Positions 1 through 9,733 of a stretch of 44,959 nucleotides of DNA are shown here, piece by piece. The notes beneath the pieces were generated by a model that saw only the letters and a program-made list of their open reading frames with translations, had not been told where the DNA came from and did not search any database. How positions within the stretch are numbered: position 1 is the stretch's first letter; each line of letters begins with the position of its first letter. This DNA comes from a virus, in the IMG/VR virus record IMGVR_UViG_3300028548_003250, positions 1 to 44,959 of that record, one strand, 5' to 3'. Position numbers and translations under genes: made by a program.

Positions 1-3000
1 CTTAGATTTCGTTTCTTTTGTTTGCTCATCATTAGTTACTTCCGCAGTGTCAGTAGCGGAAGCTGATTTCTCAACCTCCGCTGAGGGCTTTTTTGCAGCG
101 GCCTCAATTGAATCATTAACTTTACCTTGGTGATTCATGAGGGCCAGTCTTAAATCAACAGCACTGCCGTTAGGTTTCCCCGTCTTAGTTCTATTTACAT
201 CCACTAAGCCAGCAGTTTCATTCTCACCTTCTAATCCCGTGACTTGGGCATCGAGGGCAGTTATGACCGCTTTAATTGCTGGAGCTTTCAAAGCACCAAT
301 ATCTTCCTCACTCATCTTCCTGAGTTTTATTTCTTCTTCAGTATGCTGAGCCACAGCCTTATCTACTGCGGCCTTAGCATTTGATTTAACCTTAGCTAAG
401 GCAGCATCTTTTTTGGTGGTGTTACTTTCAGCTTGATCAACCTCTACTTCTGAGTCCACAGGGGCTGCGACAGGAACGCCTATTAAATTGGCCTGACGTT
501 CAGCCAGAGCATTCAGCTTATTATTCTTTTCTCCAAGAGGAACCTTCGGGCCTGCAAGTGAATATTTAATATTGCCATCAAATGTATCCACGAATGGTAC
601 GCCTGAGTTTAAGTCCATGATCAACTGATTAATTTCTGGTAAAGCTAGGCCATTTAAATCATCCTTGGTCATAGCGGCTAGTCTTGCTTCTGCATCAGTC
701 TTTGTATCAGTGGTTCCCATGCTAGCAACAGTGGCTGTGGGTGGGGTAGTGGCTGTTTGTTTACCAGCTTTCTTTTTAGTTACCTCTGCTTTTGTTTTAG
801 CCGCTGTCTTTTCGGGACTTTTTTTACCTTTAGGTGCGTTACCTTTATCCTCAGATTTGGCTTCAACCTTTTCATCTACTTTCTTAGAGGGGGCTTCATC
901 TACTTTCTTAGGTACTTTCTTAGCTACTTTCTTAGCTACCTTCTTAGTAGCTTTCGGCTTGGCAGCAGGGACAGTATCCACGGCTGCTTCAGGAATAACG
1001 GCCTCTTCAACAACAGCCTCTTCAACAACTGCTTCTTCTACAGCAGCGTCCACTTCTTCAGGAGTCACTTCGTCAGAAATATAGTCTTCTCTAAGCCACT
1101 GCTTGTAACTTTTAGCGAAGAGTCTTCCCGATAAGTTCTCTTTGTATTCTAGATAGAGTTTTTCAGGACTAGGTGAAGCTGTTTCGTCAGTAGGATTGAT
1201 CTCTGACATTAAAGTAGACAGGTAAGCATTAGCTCCGTTGATACCGTAACTCGCTTCGACAGATGCGACTCTCATATCAATCATCTGTCTGCGATCCCTC
1301 TTGTCAAACTTTTCTACTTGAGGGGCATCGTTCACAGCCAATGTAACAATAGCTGTAGAGGCCTCACTACTTAATGGGCCAGCTTTCTTATCCTTGTCCC
1401 GTTGCTTCTTCAATATATAATTAGTTATGGATGTACGATCAGACTCTAATGATTCGTCCGATGTAGCTGGCCCTATAGACTCAGGCTCAATCGCCTGCTC
1501 CGCCGGTGCGCCATTCTGATTAACTCCTACAGTGGGGTCTGCTAAACTGTTCTCAACAATTCCCAAATCAGCGTACTGTTTAGTTACCCAAGCGTTGAGT
1601 AAACCAGCGGTAACGGGCTTGCCAAAAAGAGATTGATTGCCGCTAGCAGCTATGGCTAATTTACCAACTTTTAAAAGCGCATCCGAATTAGGATTGGACA
1701 TCTCTGCATTAATGATTCGCTCAGTTATTGGAGCAAATGATGGAGTGCCATCGTCTTCTAAACCAAGCCATACTTCTTTCTTCATAGCAGGTTTAATTGG
1801 TTTAATAGCGCTCTTCTTTGTTGCTTTGTCACGAGCTAATAAAGACTGAGTAACCCTTTGATAATTATTCATGGCTACAGTTTCAGCAGCAGGATTCTCA
1901 CCGTTACCTTGGTTAAGTTCCTTCTGATACTTTATCTGCATGGCGACTAATGTTGCACCATCAGTGTCACCTTCGCTCTCCCGCCTTACCCGCTCTTGGT
2001 TAAGCCCATCCAAACCTTGGTTGTTGTTAAACTCGTTAACGTCAGGATAGTTCGGTGTGTTCTGATTAGCTTGAGCTGCCCTTTGCTGTGCCGTCTGATC
2101 ATCACGTTGTGCATCAAAGATAGCTTGTTCTCTAGCCCTATCTGCCATAATCTGATCTGTGTACTGAACCTCAGTAGGTACAGTCACAGGGTTTTCTAGA
2201 CTGTTTGATCCACCAATAGAATTATTTTCCATTGTTGATTGTCGTGTTCTAACATCATCCAAATATACCTGCTTTTCTGCATCGGTAAGTTCTACCCCAC
2301 CGTTAGCTGCTGTTGCTTCAGCCAAGGCCTGTTGAAATCCACCTTGTTGTGCAGGGGCATCTGGTAATACGGATACAGGATCTGGGCCAGCAGGCATTCC
2401 ACCTACAGCCACTTGAGCAGGATCAGGAACTGCAGCTGTATCTACAGGAGCAACCTGTTGTGCAGATGAGTCTTGGCCTAACGCCTCAGCTTGCGCTGGA
2501 TCAGTAAGATCTACGGAGCCATCATCTGTCGCTGGTGTTTCGTTAGAATCCACTTGAGTGCTATCAACAGGCTGAATTGCTGCATCTAATTGCTCTTGGG
2601 TTGGTGCATCTTTTTGACCCACACCACTCATCTTAGCTAAAGGTAGAGTACCCGCAGCCATTGTGCTACCAGTAAGACCACCAATGGTTGCTCCCATTGC
2701 AATAGCTGGGGCTACATCTTTGTATTCATCTCTATCTGGATCTCCAAATTCTTGGACACTTTTGTTTGTGATGTATTGTTCACCACCAGATTCAATACCT
2801 TCTTGTACTGTTTCAACTGCACCAGCACTGATTATATTGTTGTACCATCTAGAGGCTAATCGGCCAACTAAGGCTTTCTCTAGCAATGGACTTAACAAAC
2901 CAGTACTCACTGTACCCATAATAGCTGCAGTTCCATAACCTGACGCAACAGCCTCTTCAATGATTATGGCTCTAGCTTCTCTGGCCATTTCCATTTCTGT

Positions 3001-3837
3001 TTTGTTTTCACCAGCCTCAGCAGACTTTTCTTTAATAACGTTGTAAGCCACTTTGAATGGAGATGACTTAGCCATTGTATCTAAGGGAATGTTCTCCATG
3101 TCTTGTCGAATAGACTCAGCTGTGCCACCACCAATAGCCTGACCTCCCACTGCGCCATAGCCTGCCATCTTGTAGCCCATCCCTACTGGAGCGGCAGTAG
3201 CAATTCTTGCTTTAGCGGCCTGACTACCAAGCTTTGCAGCAGCACCACGGCCAACCATTGATAGACCCTTTCCAGCAGCACCACCAAAAAGTAAAGTCGG
3301 TGCTGTTGAGCCAATGCCTTGACCAATGTGCATTAAAGCACCTTGCCAACTTGAGCCATCTTTTACTTTAAGATTTCCATCTTCATCTTCATCAAATCCT
3401 GTATTCACATAGTGGGATAAGTTCTCTGCCGAGAGATCTCCTAGCTGCTCCTCAGCTGTAGCCTTTAGACTCTTAGCGATACCTAAGTCAGGTGTATTTA
3501 AACCGAAAGCTTTTCCTAATTGATCAACACCTGTGACTATGCTACCCATTGTAGAAAGAGCGCCGTATTGGGACATATCTACCAAGTCGTCAAACAGCCC
3601 ACCCTTATCCCCATCTGAGGAAGGAGAGGCGCTGATGACTGGAGCGTTGCCCGTTGTACTAGGGGATGCTTGCTGGGATGATGAGTAATCTTGCTGAACA
3701 GTATCGTCAAACATATTATAGAAGGTGTCAAAATCTACCTTCTGGAATGATGGGTTATTCCCGTACTCCCAACGAGCTAATTTTTCAGGATCTGCATTGG
3801 CGTATTGTGGGTCTTTGAGGTAGTCAGAAAGATACAT
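1..3837 (-). CDS. Giant internal virion (ejection) protein, gp16-like, truncated by window edge
   Basis: Reading the minus strand from the ATG at 3837-3835 gives an open frame of 1279 codons with no stop before base 1, so the C-terminus is missing. An AAGGA ribosome site lies just upstream. The N-terminus is Asp/Tyr-rich. Residues about 180-250 are Gly/Ala-rich and hydrophobic, with further Gly/Ala hydrophobic stretches near 300-315 and 373-400 that could insert into a membrane. Residues about 415-515 are Pro/Gln/Asp-rich. Around 955-1010 there is a Lys/Ala/Val-rich stretch (KKVAKKVAKKVPKKV) resembling a nucleic-acid-binding tail. It is last in a cassette ordered like T7 genes 13-16, so I infer a counterpart of T7 gp16, which is ejected with the DNA. 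No lysozyme or transglycosylase motif was recognised in the visible part. Role inferred from size, position and composition. Confidence 0.72.
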   Translation of the reverse strand, partial: MYLSDYLKDPQYANADPEKLARWEYGNNPSFQKVDFDTFYNMFDDTVQQDYSSSQQASPSTTGNAPVISASPSSDGDKGGLFDDLVDMSQYGALSTMGSIVTGVDQLGKAFGLNTPDLGIAKSLKATAEEQLGDLSAENLSHYVNTGFDEDEDGNLKVKDGSSWQGALMHIGQGIGSTAPTLLFGGAAGKGLSMVGRGAAAKLGSQAAKARIATAAPVGMGYKMAGYGAVGGQAIGGGTAESIRQDMENIPLDTMAKSSPFKVAYNVIKEKSAEAGENKTEMEMAREARAIIIEEAVASGYGTAAIMGTVSTGLLSPLLEKALVGRLASRWYNNIISAGAVETVQEGIESGGEQYITNKSVQEFGDPDRDEYKDVAPAIAMGATIGGLTGSTMAAGTLPLAKMSGVGQKDAPTQEQLDAAIQPVDSTQVDSNETPATDDGSVDLTDPAQAEALGQDSSAQQVAPVDTAAVPDPAQVAVGGMPAGPDPVSVLPDAPAQQGGFQQALAEATAANGGVELTDAEKQVYLDDVRTRQSTMENNSIGGSNSLENPVTVPTEVQYTDQIMADRAREQAIFDAQRDDQTAQQRAAQANQNTPNYPDVNEFNNNQGLDGLNQERVRRESEGDTDGATLVAMQIKYQKELNQGNGENPAAETVAMNNYQRVTQSLLARDKATKKSAIKPIKPAMKKEVWLGLEDDGTPSFAPITERIINAEMSNPNSDALLKVGKLAIAASGNQSLFGKPVTAGLLNAWVTKQYADLGIVENSLADPTVGVNQNGAPAEQAIEPESIGPATSDESLESDRTSITNYILKKQRDKDKKAGPLSSEASTAIVTLAVNDAPQVEKFDKRDRRQMIDMRVASVEASYGINGANAYLSTLMSEINPTDETASPSPEKLYLEYKENLSGRLFAKSYKQWLREDYISDEVTPEEVDAAVEEAVVEEAVVEEAVIPEAAVDTVPAAKPKATKKVAKKVAKKVPKKVDEAPSKKVDEKVEAKSEDKGNAPKGKKSPEKTAAKTKAEVTKKKAGKQTATTPPTATVASMGTTDTKTDAEARLAAMTKDDLNGLALPEINQLIMDLNSGVPFVDTFDGNIKYSLAGPKVPLGEKNNKLNALAERQANLIGVPVAAPVDSEVEVDQAESNTTKKDAALAKVKSNAKAAVDKAVAQHTEEEIKLRKMSEEDIGALKAPAIKAVITALDAQVTGLEGENETAGLVDVNRTKTGKPNGSAVDLRLALMNHQGKVNDSIEAAAKKPSAEVEKSASATDTAEVTNDEQTKETKSK

Positions 3838-3862
3838 GGATATATTCCTTTAAAAAATAAGG

Positions 3863-5530
3863 TTAGATAGTTTTAGCCAATGCTACTAGTTCAAACAGAA
3901 GGGATTCTGTGTCTTTGTCTCTGGTGCCTCTCTTACGATAATCGTCAAGAGTGGTGGATAACTTTGCGACAAATTTTGGATTGGATGCCGATATCTGCTT
4001 GAGCAAAGCTAGCCTATCGGTGCTGTCACCAAATATATCAATCATGCTTTCTACATCTTTATTAAGCTGGCCCCCTGTTGGTGAAGGGTTAGGCATTAAG
4101 TAATTACTTATCTGATTTGCAATGTTGCCAAGTAGACTAGTGCTTGCGGGGGTAGCGTTGGTGGCAACAGACGTAGGATTCATTAAACTATCTAATTCAT
4201 CTTTTACTGTCTGAGACATCTCTGGTTGGTCAAAAGAATTATCCGCTTCGACTATTGGTTCATCTATAATTTTAACTTTAGCAGTAGAAGTAGAACCTTT
4301 ACCTAGCTCCGCTGCTATATCTATCTGATTTTGCTGTTTAGGATTTCTAAGACCCCACCCTAGATCAGATGGCATAGCCCTTTGTCTCATCAGGTCATTA
4401 GAGGATTGAACAGCATCTTCACTAGTCTTTGAGAAAATTGCACTGGCCTTAGCGTAAAGGTCTTCAGACTTCTTCATAAGTGACAAGTACTGAGAAATAG
4501 CACCTTCATTTACTGTAAGCCCCTTAGCATTAGTGGCAGCTGCAATCGCGTTTACATCACCATTAAACTGATTTAACAAATCATCAATGTTCATACCAGC
4601 AGCAGTGATCTGAGTGTACGAATCTCCCAAAGCTTTGGTAGCCAAGGCCGATGCGTCTTTAGCCTGTTGAACATATATGCCAGCCAATCCTTTATCTGAT
4701 TCAGAAATTTTAGAAGACCAACCTTGTTTATCATTTATCGCGTTTATTTGTGCTCGATATGGAGCGAATGCGGTGGATAGGGCAATCTTTCCAAAACCAC
4801 TATCAAGGATAGAGGACATCGGATGACCTACCTCGTTATCACCTTTTCCAACTGTTGATCTAAACTTTGTCATTGGAGCCTCATAGGTACCAATGCTTCC
4901 ATCATCTCTTTGGTAGCTGATCAATAAATCAGCACCCATCATTCCATTAGGTAAAGCATAGGTTTGCATTACCTTCTTGCCTGTTATCTTTCCATTTATT
5001 GTTTCAGGCTTATTTGGCATGCCGCCCTGTGGAATCATCATCCTGTTGTAGGTATCAGGGGTTTCATTAACTGTGACAAAATCACCTACGCCTCGGTTTA
5101 TCTCACCTTTAAATAAAACATTCATGTACTTGTTAAACTCAGTGGTTCCTACTTTCATTAGGCCGCTTTGAAAATAGTTAACGGCCTCAGTGAACTCTGG
5201 GGTAGCTGCCTGTTGGACATCAAAACCAAATTCCTTCATGGTATCCAGATCTTTTTGGTCAGCCATTCTTCCAGAGTCATAGGCTGATTTTATGCTAAAC
5301 GCTGCTTTTTCAGCAGCTTCTTTTAGATCAGATTTCTTTCTGTCAGCGAGTGCTAGCTCTTGATTTTCTTGAGTTATTTTAAAAGCGTCTTCCTTTAACT
5401 CCATAGATCTGTCAGCGCGTGCCGCATCATCGAGGTAGCTTTTTTTCTTTGCCTCGTTCATGTAGAATTTGTCCATCATCTCAAAGCCTTGAGTGAGTCC
5501 AGATCCGAAACCTTGATTTGATAAAGCCAT
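3863..5530 (-). CDS. Internal virion protein, gp15-like by position
   Basis: A 555-residue protein whose ATG follows an AAGGAAAT ribosome site. The N-terminal 95 residues are charged and helical (repeated Glu/Lys/Ala, likely coiled coil). The rest is mixed alpha/beta with no catalytic motif that I recognise. It lies between a small Gly/Ala-rich hydrophobic protein and the giant protein reaching the window edge, which is the position of gp15 in T7-type ejection cassettes. T7 gp15 is longer (747 residues), so this would be a reduced or unrelated counterpart. Start is MALSNQGFGSG. Virion function is inferred from synteny only. Confidence 0.6.
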   Translation of the reverse strand: MALSNQGFGSGLTQGFEMMDKFYMNEAKKKSYLDDAARADRSMELKEDAFKITQENQELALADRKKSDLKEAAEKAAFSIKSAYDSGRMADQKDLDTMKEFGFDVQQAATPEFTEAVNYFQSGLMKVGTTEFNKYMNVLFKGEINRGVGDFVTVNETPDTYNRMMIPQGGMPNKPETINGKITGKKVMQTYALPNGMMGADLLISYQRDDGSIGTYEAPMTKFRSTVGKGDNEVGHPMSSILDSGFGKIALSTAFAPYRAQINAINDKQGWSSKISESDKGLAGIYVQQAKDASALATKALGDSYTQITAAGMNIDDLLNQFNGDVNAIAAATNAKGLTVNEGAISQYLSLMKKSEDLYAKASAIFSKTSEDAVQSSNDLMRQRAMPSDLGWGLRNPKQQNQIDIAAELGKGSTSTAKVKIIDEPIVEADNSFDQPEMSQTVKDELDSLMNPTSVATNATPASTSLLGNIANQISNYLMPNPSPTGGQLNKDVESMIDIFGDSTDRLALLKQISASNPKFVAKLSTTLDDYRKRGTRDKDTESLLFELVALAKTI

Positions 5531-5542
5531 GATTCTATTTCC

Positions 5543-5899
5543 TTAAAATAAACTATCGAACAAGAAGCCAACACCCAAGCCAATCAGAGCACCCCAAGGC
5601 CCAGCTGCAGATCCAGCTGTGGCTAAACTTCCTGCTGTTGCTGCTGTTCCTGCACCAAGCAATCCACCAGTAGCCGCTCCCACTGTGTTAGCTACAGCCA
5701 AACCACCAGCGTTAGTCAATCCGTACTGTAATCCAGCGCCAGCTAAGGAACCCATTGTCTGTTTTTTTTGTGCATCCCTAGCTGAAGCTAGCTGCCTATT
5801 GCCCATCTCACGATTATTTTCAAGCTGAGCGGCAGAAGAAAATCCAGCATTAGCTTCGTTAGCTGTGTTACGCCCTACACCCATTAGTCCATAACTCAT
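5543..5899 (-). CDS. Small Gly/Ala-rich hydrophobic virion protein, gp14-like by position
   Basis: 118 residues. The first 48 are polar and helical (Asn/Glu/Gln/Arg). Residues 49-118 are almost entirely Gly, Ala, Leu, Thr and Val, ending GLGVGFLFDSLF, as expected for a membrane-inserting segment. The start codon overlaps the stop of the upstream gene as ATGA, suggesting translational coupling. Position before the gp15-like and gp16-like genes suggests a pore component of the ejection apparatus, like T7 gp14. This is an inference; no family was recognised. Confidence 0.55.
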   Translation of the reverse strand: MSYGLMGVGRNTANEANAGFSSAAQLENNREMGNRQLASARDAQKKQTMGSLAGAGLQYGLTNAGGLAVANTVGAATGGLLGAGTAATAGSLATAGSAAGPWGALIGLGVGFLFDSLF

Positions 5900-6474
5900 G
5901 ACTCTCCTCCTTTCGCAGTAACACCACTCAGTCCACCCGTCATTAGCTTGTCTTGTCTTTCATCTGCAGTTTTGTATAGTGTGTTATACGCATCAACAGT
6001 AGCCAAAGACTTGTTAAGACCCATAGACCTATCTCTTGCCTCATTTTCTAGGCCTGTGGACTGCATTCCGTAGCGGGACAAACTTCTATCAGCCATACCC
6101 TTCATTGAATTAAATGACTGATCAACAACGGTAGGTATTCGCTCTCTCTCACCTTCTAGCAGACCACCATTTTTAAATGCAGCGGCTAATCGATCTTCAT
6201 AAGGCTGAAATCTTAGCTTGTAATCTGCCCATTGATCACGAGTTATTCGTGCCATTTTGTCTGAAGCACTCTCAATACTATCACTGGAAGTTTGCGTTGA
6301 ATCACCTGAACTGTAATCCCTATCACTATAATCAATAGGGTCAGGTTTATAGCTGCCAGATCCTGCGGTACGCTGTTCATCAGTCATCCCGCCAGTGGCG
6401 TCACTAGTTTTTGCGTAAGAGCCGTGATTCAAGTAATCAAAATCTTCACCCGTACTTTTCCGCCAGAAGCTCAT
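5896..6474 (-). CDS. Hypothetical virion protein of the ejection cassette
   Basis: 192 residues, starting MSFWRKSTGEDF. A Ser/Asp/Gly/Tyr-rich, probably disordered region covers about residues 20-75, followed by helical sequence (ITRDQWADYKLRFQPYED and onward). The phrase resembling QW..Y...F.P.E is shared loosely with the gene just upstream (ADEKWERYQKVFVPLE), so the two may be paralogues. It overlaps both neighbours by four bases (ATGA), which is typical of a tightly coupled virion operon. No enzymatic motif. Function unknown; virion component by context. Confidence 0.55.
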   Translation of the reverse strand: MSFWRKSTGEDFDYLNHGSYAKTSDATGGMTDEQRTAGSGSYKPDPIDYSDRDYSSGDSTQTSSDSIESASDKMARITRDQWADYKLRFQPYEDRLAAAFKNGGLLEGERERIPTVVDQSFNSMKGMADRSLSRYGMQSTGLENEARDRSMGLNKSLATVDAYNTLYKTADERQDKLMTGGLSGVTAKGGES

Positions 6475-7208
6475 GTCCTATTACCTCCCATATAATCAAA
6501 ACCCATACCTTGATTTCCACCTGTAACATAGTCTCCATAGGCTGCTGGGGCTGCTGGTTTCTGTGTGCTGTTTGCATACATCCTTGTTCCAGCACCAATA
6601 CCTGTTCCGATGGTATTAGCTGTTGCTGAGTAACTATTGAATACATCTTCAGCATCTTGCCCAGCAATAACTGAATTGTTTTTAGCAATCTGGTTCATAC
6701 TTTTAGTTGTATCAGCTGACTGACCTTGGCCAATCTTAACTAGACCTTCCATTCGATTAAGCTTCTCTGTTCCTAAGTTTAAGTTAGCGTTATTAACCGC
6801 ATCTGAAAGAACCTTAGATCCTTTAGTCATTAGCGCTGTGTTAGCTCCTTTAAACTTTCCAGAGTTGGGATTAATACCACCTTGGAACATGCCTTGGTTT
6901 GCGCTCTCCATGGCTTGACCCATGCCAGACTTAACACCAGATGAAACCATACCGCCCACTTTGTTGTAGTTAGCATCTGAGTTAAAGCTGTCTACTTTTT
7001 TCATATACTGATTCTCAAGGGGAACAAAAACCTTTTGATAACGTTCCCATTTCTCGTCAGCTATTTCAGCAGCAGCAATCTCCTCAGCTGTCTCTGCTAT
7101 TTCTCCACCACCCTTACAAAGATCAACTGGCCCTTCGTATTCGTAGTAATTATCTTCTAGCACCTCACCTGTGGTCATACAGGTTACGACTCTAGTGTGT
7201 ATCTTCAT
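6471..7208 (-). CDS. Hypothetical virion protein of the ejection cassette
   Basis: 245 residues with start chosen at MKIHTRVVT because a strong AAGGAGAT site lies five bases before that ATG. A longer in-frame start nine codons upstream has no such site. The N-terminus contains a beta-rich stretch, then an acidic helical part (AETAEEIAAAEIADEKWE), then Asn/Gly/Met-rich sequence through the C-terminus (GMGQAMESANQGMFQGG). It overlaps the end of the GNAT-like gene by 17 bases and the next gene by four. The W.RY...F.P.E segment is like one in the downstream gene. No known family recognised. Confidence 0.55.
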   Translation of the reverse strand: MKIHTRVVTCMTTGEVLEDNYYEYEGPVDLCKGGGEIAETAEEIAAAEIADEKWERYQKVFVPLENQYMKKVDSFNSDANYNKVGGMVSSGVKSGMGQAMESANQGMFQGGINPNSGKFKGANTALMTKGSKVLSDAVNNANLNLGTEKLNRMEGLVKIGQGQSADTTKSMNQIAKNNSVIAGQDAEDVFNSYSATANTIGTGIGAGTRMYANSTQKPAAPAAYGDYVTGGNQGMGFDYMGGNRT

Positions 7209-7644
7209 GGGGTATCTCCTTTGTGAGAACGACATACTGCTGTTTAAAGTCAGCCCGCCTCCCCAATAACCTAGCCCAACCTTTACGTCCTAAGATTTCA
7301 AGATGTGAGCAATGCTTCTGTTTGGCAAACTTGTACAATGATTGCTCCATAAGTCGTCCCCATTTAAAGAAGCCTTTGCCTCCAAGGGTCACAACTAATA
7401 AAGTCTTTTTTTGTGGGTAATTTCGGACTTGTGTGGTGTAGGCAGCAATGATTTTTTCACCATCACCAATGCACCATAACTGCATTTTTTCTGACTTGAT
7501 CAAAGAAAGAATATCTTCTAAAAAGTATTCTCCTGCTGAATGTTTTAAGGCTGATTCAATATGCACATTAACTACTGGCCAGATGCCGTCAACTAGACTT
7601 ATGGGAGTGTATAAAATCTCATAGTCTACTGCGTCTGTGGTCAT
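7192..7644 (-). CDS. GNAT-fold internal core protein, T7 gp13-like
   Basis: 150 residues. The strand-helix pattern (LWCIGDGEKIIAAYTTQV, then LLVVTLGGKGFFKWGRLMEQ, then HLEILGRKGWARLLG and a terminal strand) matches the acetyltransferase-like fold of T7 gp13-type internal core proteins and podovirus 'acyltransferase' genes, including the GRKGWxRLL signature. T7 gp13 is 138 residues. It heads the ejection cassette as in T7. Whether it has enzymatic activity is unclear; in T7 the protein acts in virion assembly. An 85-base gap separates it from the upstream tail gene, the longest gap in this part of the operon. Confidence 0.68.
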   Translation of the reverse strand: MTTDAVDYEILYTPISLVDGIWPVVNVHIESALKHSAGEYFLEDILSLIKSEKMQLWCIGDGEKIIAAYTTQVRNYPQKKTLLVVTLGGKGFFKWGRLMEQSLYKFAKQKHCSHLEILGRKGWARLLGRRADFKQQYVVLTKEIPHEDTH

Positions 7645-7729
7645 ATAAAAGGCCTTGATTAGAAAACACTAGTACTAACAAGGTGCCTATTTTTTAACCA
7701 ATTATCAAGGACTATTTGCCTCTAAACTA

Positions 7730-9733
7730 CTATGCTTCTAGCGCATTTAGGCGGGTTAGTATTGATGTTAAATCAATTTCTATTCCCCCTGATTCAGGGT
7801 CAGCATAAGTCACATAACCATCACCACCATCACCACCATCTGTACTACTAACGACACCTTGGTTTCCATTAGGGCTTCCGCCATAATAGAAATGACCACC
7901 CGCTCCTCCTGCACCTAAGTAAACTGCAATCTGAGTCGCACCAGCAGGCACTGTGACCTCTTGAGATATGGTTGTTCCTGCATTAGCTACTGTTGTTACA
8001 GCCGCCGTAGAAGAATAGTTTTGATAACCACCACCCGGACTGCCACCACCACCACCTCTGTAACCATCTCCGGGCGCTGGAGTTCCCCCAGCACCTGCTG
8101 AGTTGGGTTGTGATGAAGCCTGTCCTGAAACGCCATTGTAGTATTGATTATTAGCTCGGTGAGTTATGGCTGATGACGCACCTCCAGCGGCTGTGTATCT
8201 TGAACCTACTCTTGTTCCAGAGCTATTGCGAAACTCTAACCATGAGGCCGTTCCAGCACCACCCGCAGTTGGGTTTTGTGGATATATATAACCATTAACA
8301 TTGGGAAGACCACTATTCGGAGCACCTGCTCCACCACCAACTATCAATATGGTCACTGTCCCTGTGCTACTAATACCTTGCGTAAGAACTGTTCCTACTT
8401 GGAAAAACTCAACTGGAGTTCCGGGGCCACCAGAATATAGTCGAACATTATTTAACTCGACTAAACCCGTTGAATCCGCATAAATTCCACCAGTTGTTCC
8501 ACCCACACGGAATCCAGCAACATTGCCCTCTCGTCCATAAAAAGCACCTGCCTGTTTATCAGCAAGAGTAGTTTTTTGAAATCTCACCCCAGAAGTTGTT
8601 GAAGTAAAATCCAAATAATGGTTTATGTCTATATTCGATGCGTCCAGCTGAATTGCTTCTATTTGGTTTGCCGTCAAGACTCCAGTAACATTTGCAAAAT
8701 CAACCGTAAGATTGTTAATCTTTGCTACATCTATAGACGCGTCAGCAATCATTGCCGATTCCATGTATGTGCCAGCAGCAAACCACTTTCCAAAAGATAT
8801 ATTTGTATCTGGTGGAGTGGTTGCACCCCCACTTTCTTGCCACGCTTTAGTTTGGTTGGTGTATTTCGTGCCATCTTGACCAACTGCCATACCCACACCT
8901 GTGACAATGAAGAAGGGTGTCGTTGAGCTAGATCCATTACCGACTTTAAATATGCCTGCGTTAACTGTGAACTCGCTAGAGTTCGGGCCAGAAGCAATTC
9001 CAAATCCTGCAACTTCTTGATGTGACCCCGCTGCGCCATTAATCCTAACGTAATGTTCTCCAGAAATAGCACCTAGAGCTGATGTGTGTGCGGTAACTGA
9101 TGTACCAATGGTACCAATGGTGGCAATGTCTGCTGACAAAGCAGTATCTAAGGAACTTAATCCAATGGATTCATTTAGGTCAGTTAGAATAGATGCTACT
9201 GTCTGATTAGTTTGTCCAAGGGTTCCAGAGCTAGCATTGAAGCTACCCTTTTGACTGAGTTTATTGACATGCCTAATCCAGTAGTAGTATGTGGATGCTG
9301 GGTTGACTGGCTCACTGTACATATGGTGCTCAACTGTGGCCACAAGGACTGATGAAGCCAGAAGATTAGTCTCATACCTCCAGACCTCAGTGCTTGTAAA
9401 CCCCTCAAAAGTTGGGGAATCCCACACAAGGAGTATGTTTGTGAACGCTCCTGAGATAGTTAGACCAGTTGGTGTTGTTGGAAACTGCACTACATCGGTG
9501 GCTAATGGCGTAACTGCGATAGCTATCTCACCAGCAACATCACTTGATGAGGTTGTTACCTTAATAACCCCAGCGGTTGAAAGATCTCTAGCGGTGAGTG
9601 CTCTATCTAAACCATCACCTCGTTTACCTTCAAGAACTTCAAGACATTCTTTTACAGATTCGTTAAACAGCTGCTGCGATCCTTCGTCAATTAATTCTGC
9701 AGAAATATTTGGTGTGTCAGGCTTTTTGCTCAT
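7730..9733 (-). CDS. Tail protein with Fn3 and lambda gpJ C-terminal-like (DUF1983) region
   Basis: 667 residues. Residues about 83-170 look like a fibronectin type III domain (PTTPTGLTISGAFTNILLVW, then YYYWIRHVNKLS). Residues about 225-350 have the pattern of the DUF1983 region in lambda gpJ-type tail tip proteins (SEFTVNAGIFKVGNG, PFFIVTG, then a SxIxVAKINNLTVDFANV stretch). The C-terminal 230 residues are Gly-rich (LIVGGGAG, GYRGGGGGSPGGGYQNY) and end near a coiled stretch. These features suggest a receptor-facing tail or fibre component. Start and stop overlap the upstream gene by one base (TAATG). Exact placement in the tail is not known. Confidence 0.66.
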   Translation of the reverse strand: MSKKPDTPNISAELIDEGSQQLFNESVKECLEVLEGKRGDGLDRALTARDLSTAGVIKVTTSSSDVAGEIAIAVTPLATDVVQFPTTPTGLTISGAFTNILLVWDSPTFEGFTSTEVWRYETNLLASSVLVATVEHHMYSEPVNPASTYYYWIRHVNKLSQKGSFNASSGTLGQTNQTVASILTDLNESIGLSSLDTALSADIATIGTIGTSVTAHTSALGAISGEHYVRINGAAGSHQEVAGFGIASGPNSSEFTVNAGIFKVGNGSSSTTPFFIVTGVGMAVGQDGTKYTNQTKAWQESGGATTPPDTNISFGKWFAAGTYMESAMIADASIDVAKINNLTVDFANVTGVLTANQIEAIQLDASNIDINHYLDFTSTTSGVRFQKTTLADKQAGAFYGREGNVAGFRVGGTTGGIYADSTGLVELNNVRLYSGGPGTPVEFFQVGTVLTQGISSTGTVTILIVGGGAGAPNSGLPNVNGYIYPQNPTAGGAGTASWLEFRNSSGTRVGSRYTAAGGASSAITHRANNQYYNGVSGQASSQPNSAGAGGTPAPGDGYRGGGGGSPGGGYQNYSSTAAVTTVANAGTTISQEVTVPAGATQIAVYLGAGGAGGHFYYGGSPNGNQGVVSSTDGGDGGDGYVTYADPESGGIEIDLTSILTRLNALEA

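Noticed and set aside
665-1134. Overlapping plus-strand Ser/Thr/Phe-rich frames
   Set aside because: Antisense of the Lys/Ala/Val-rich part of the giant minus-strand gene.
7645-7729. Terminator or promoter in the 85-base gap before the GNAT-like gene
   Set aside because: CCTTGAT and ATCAAGG pair only over about 45 bases without a T run, and a TTGATA lacks a -10 element at the proper distance.
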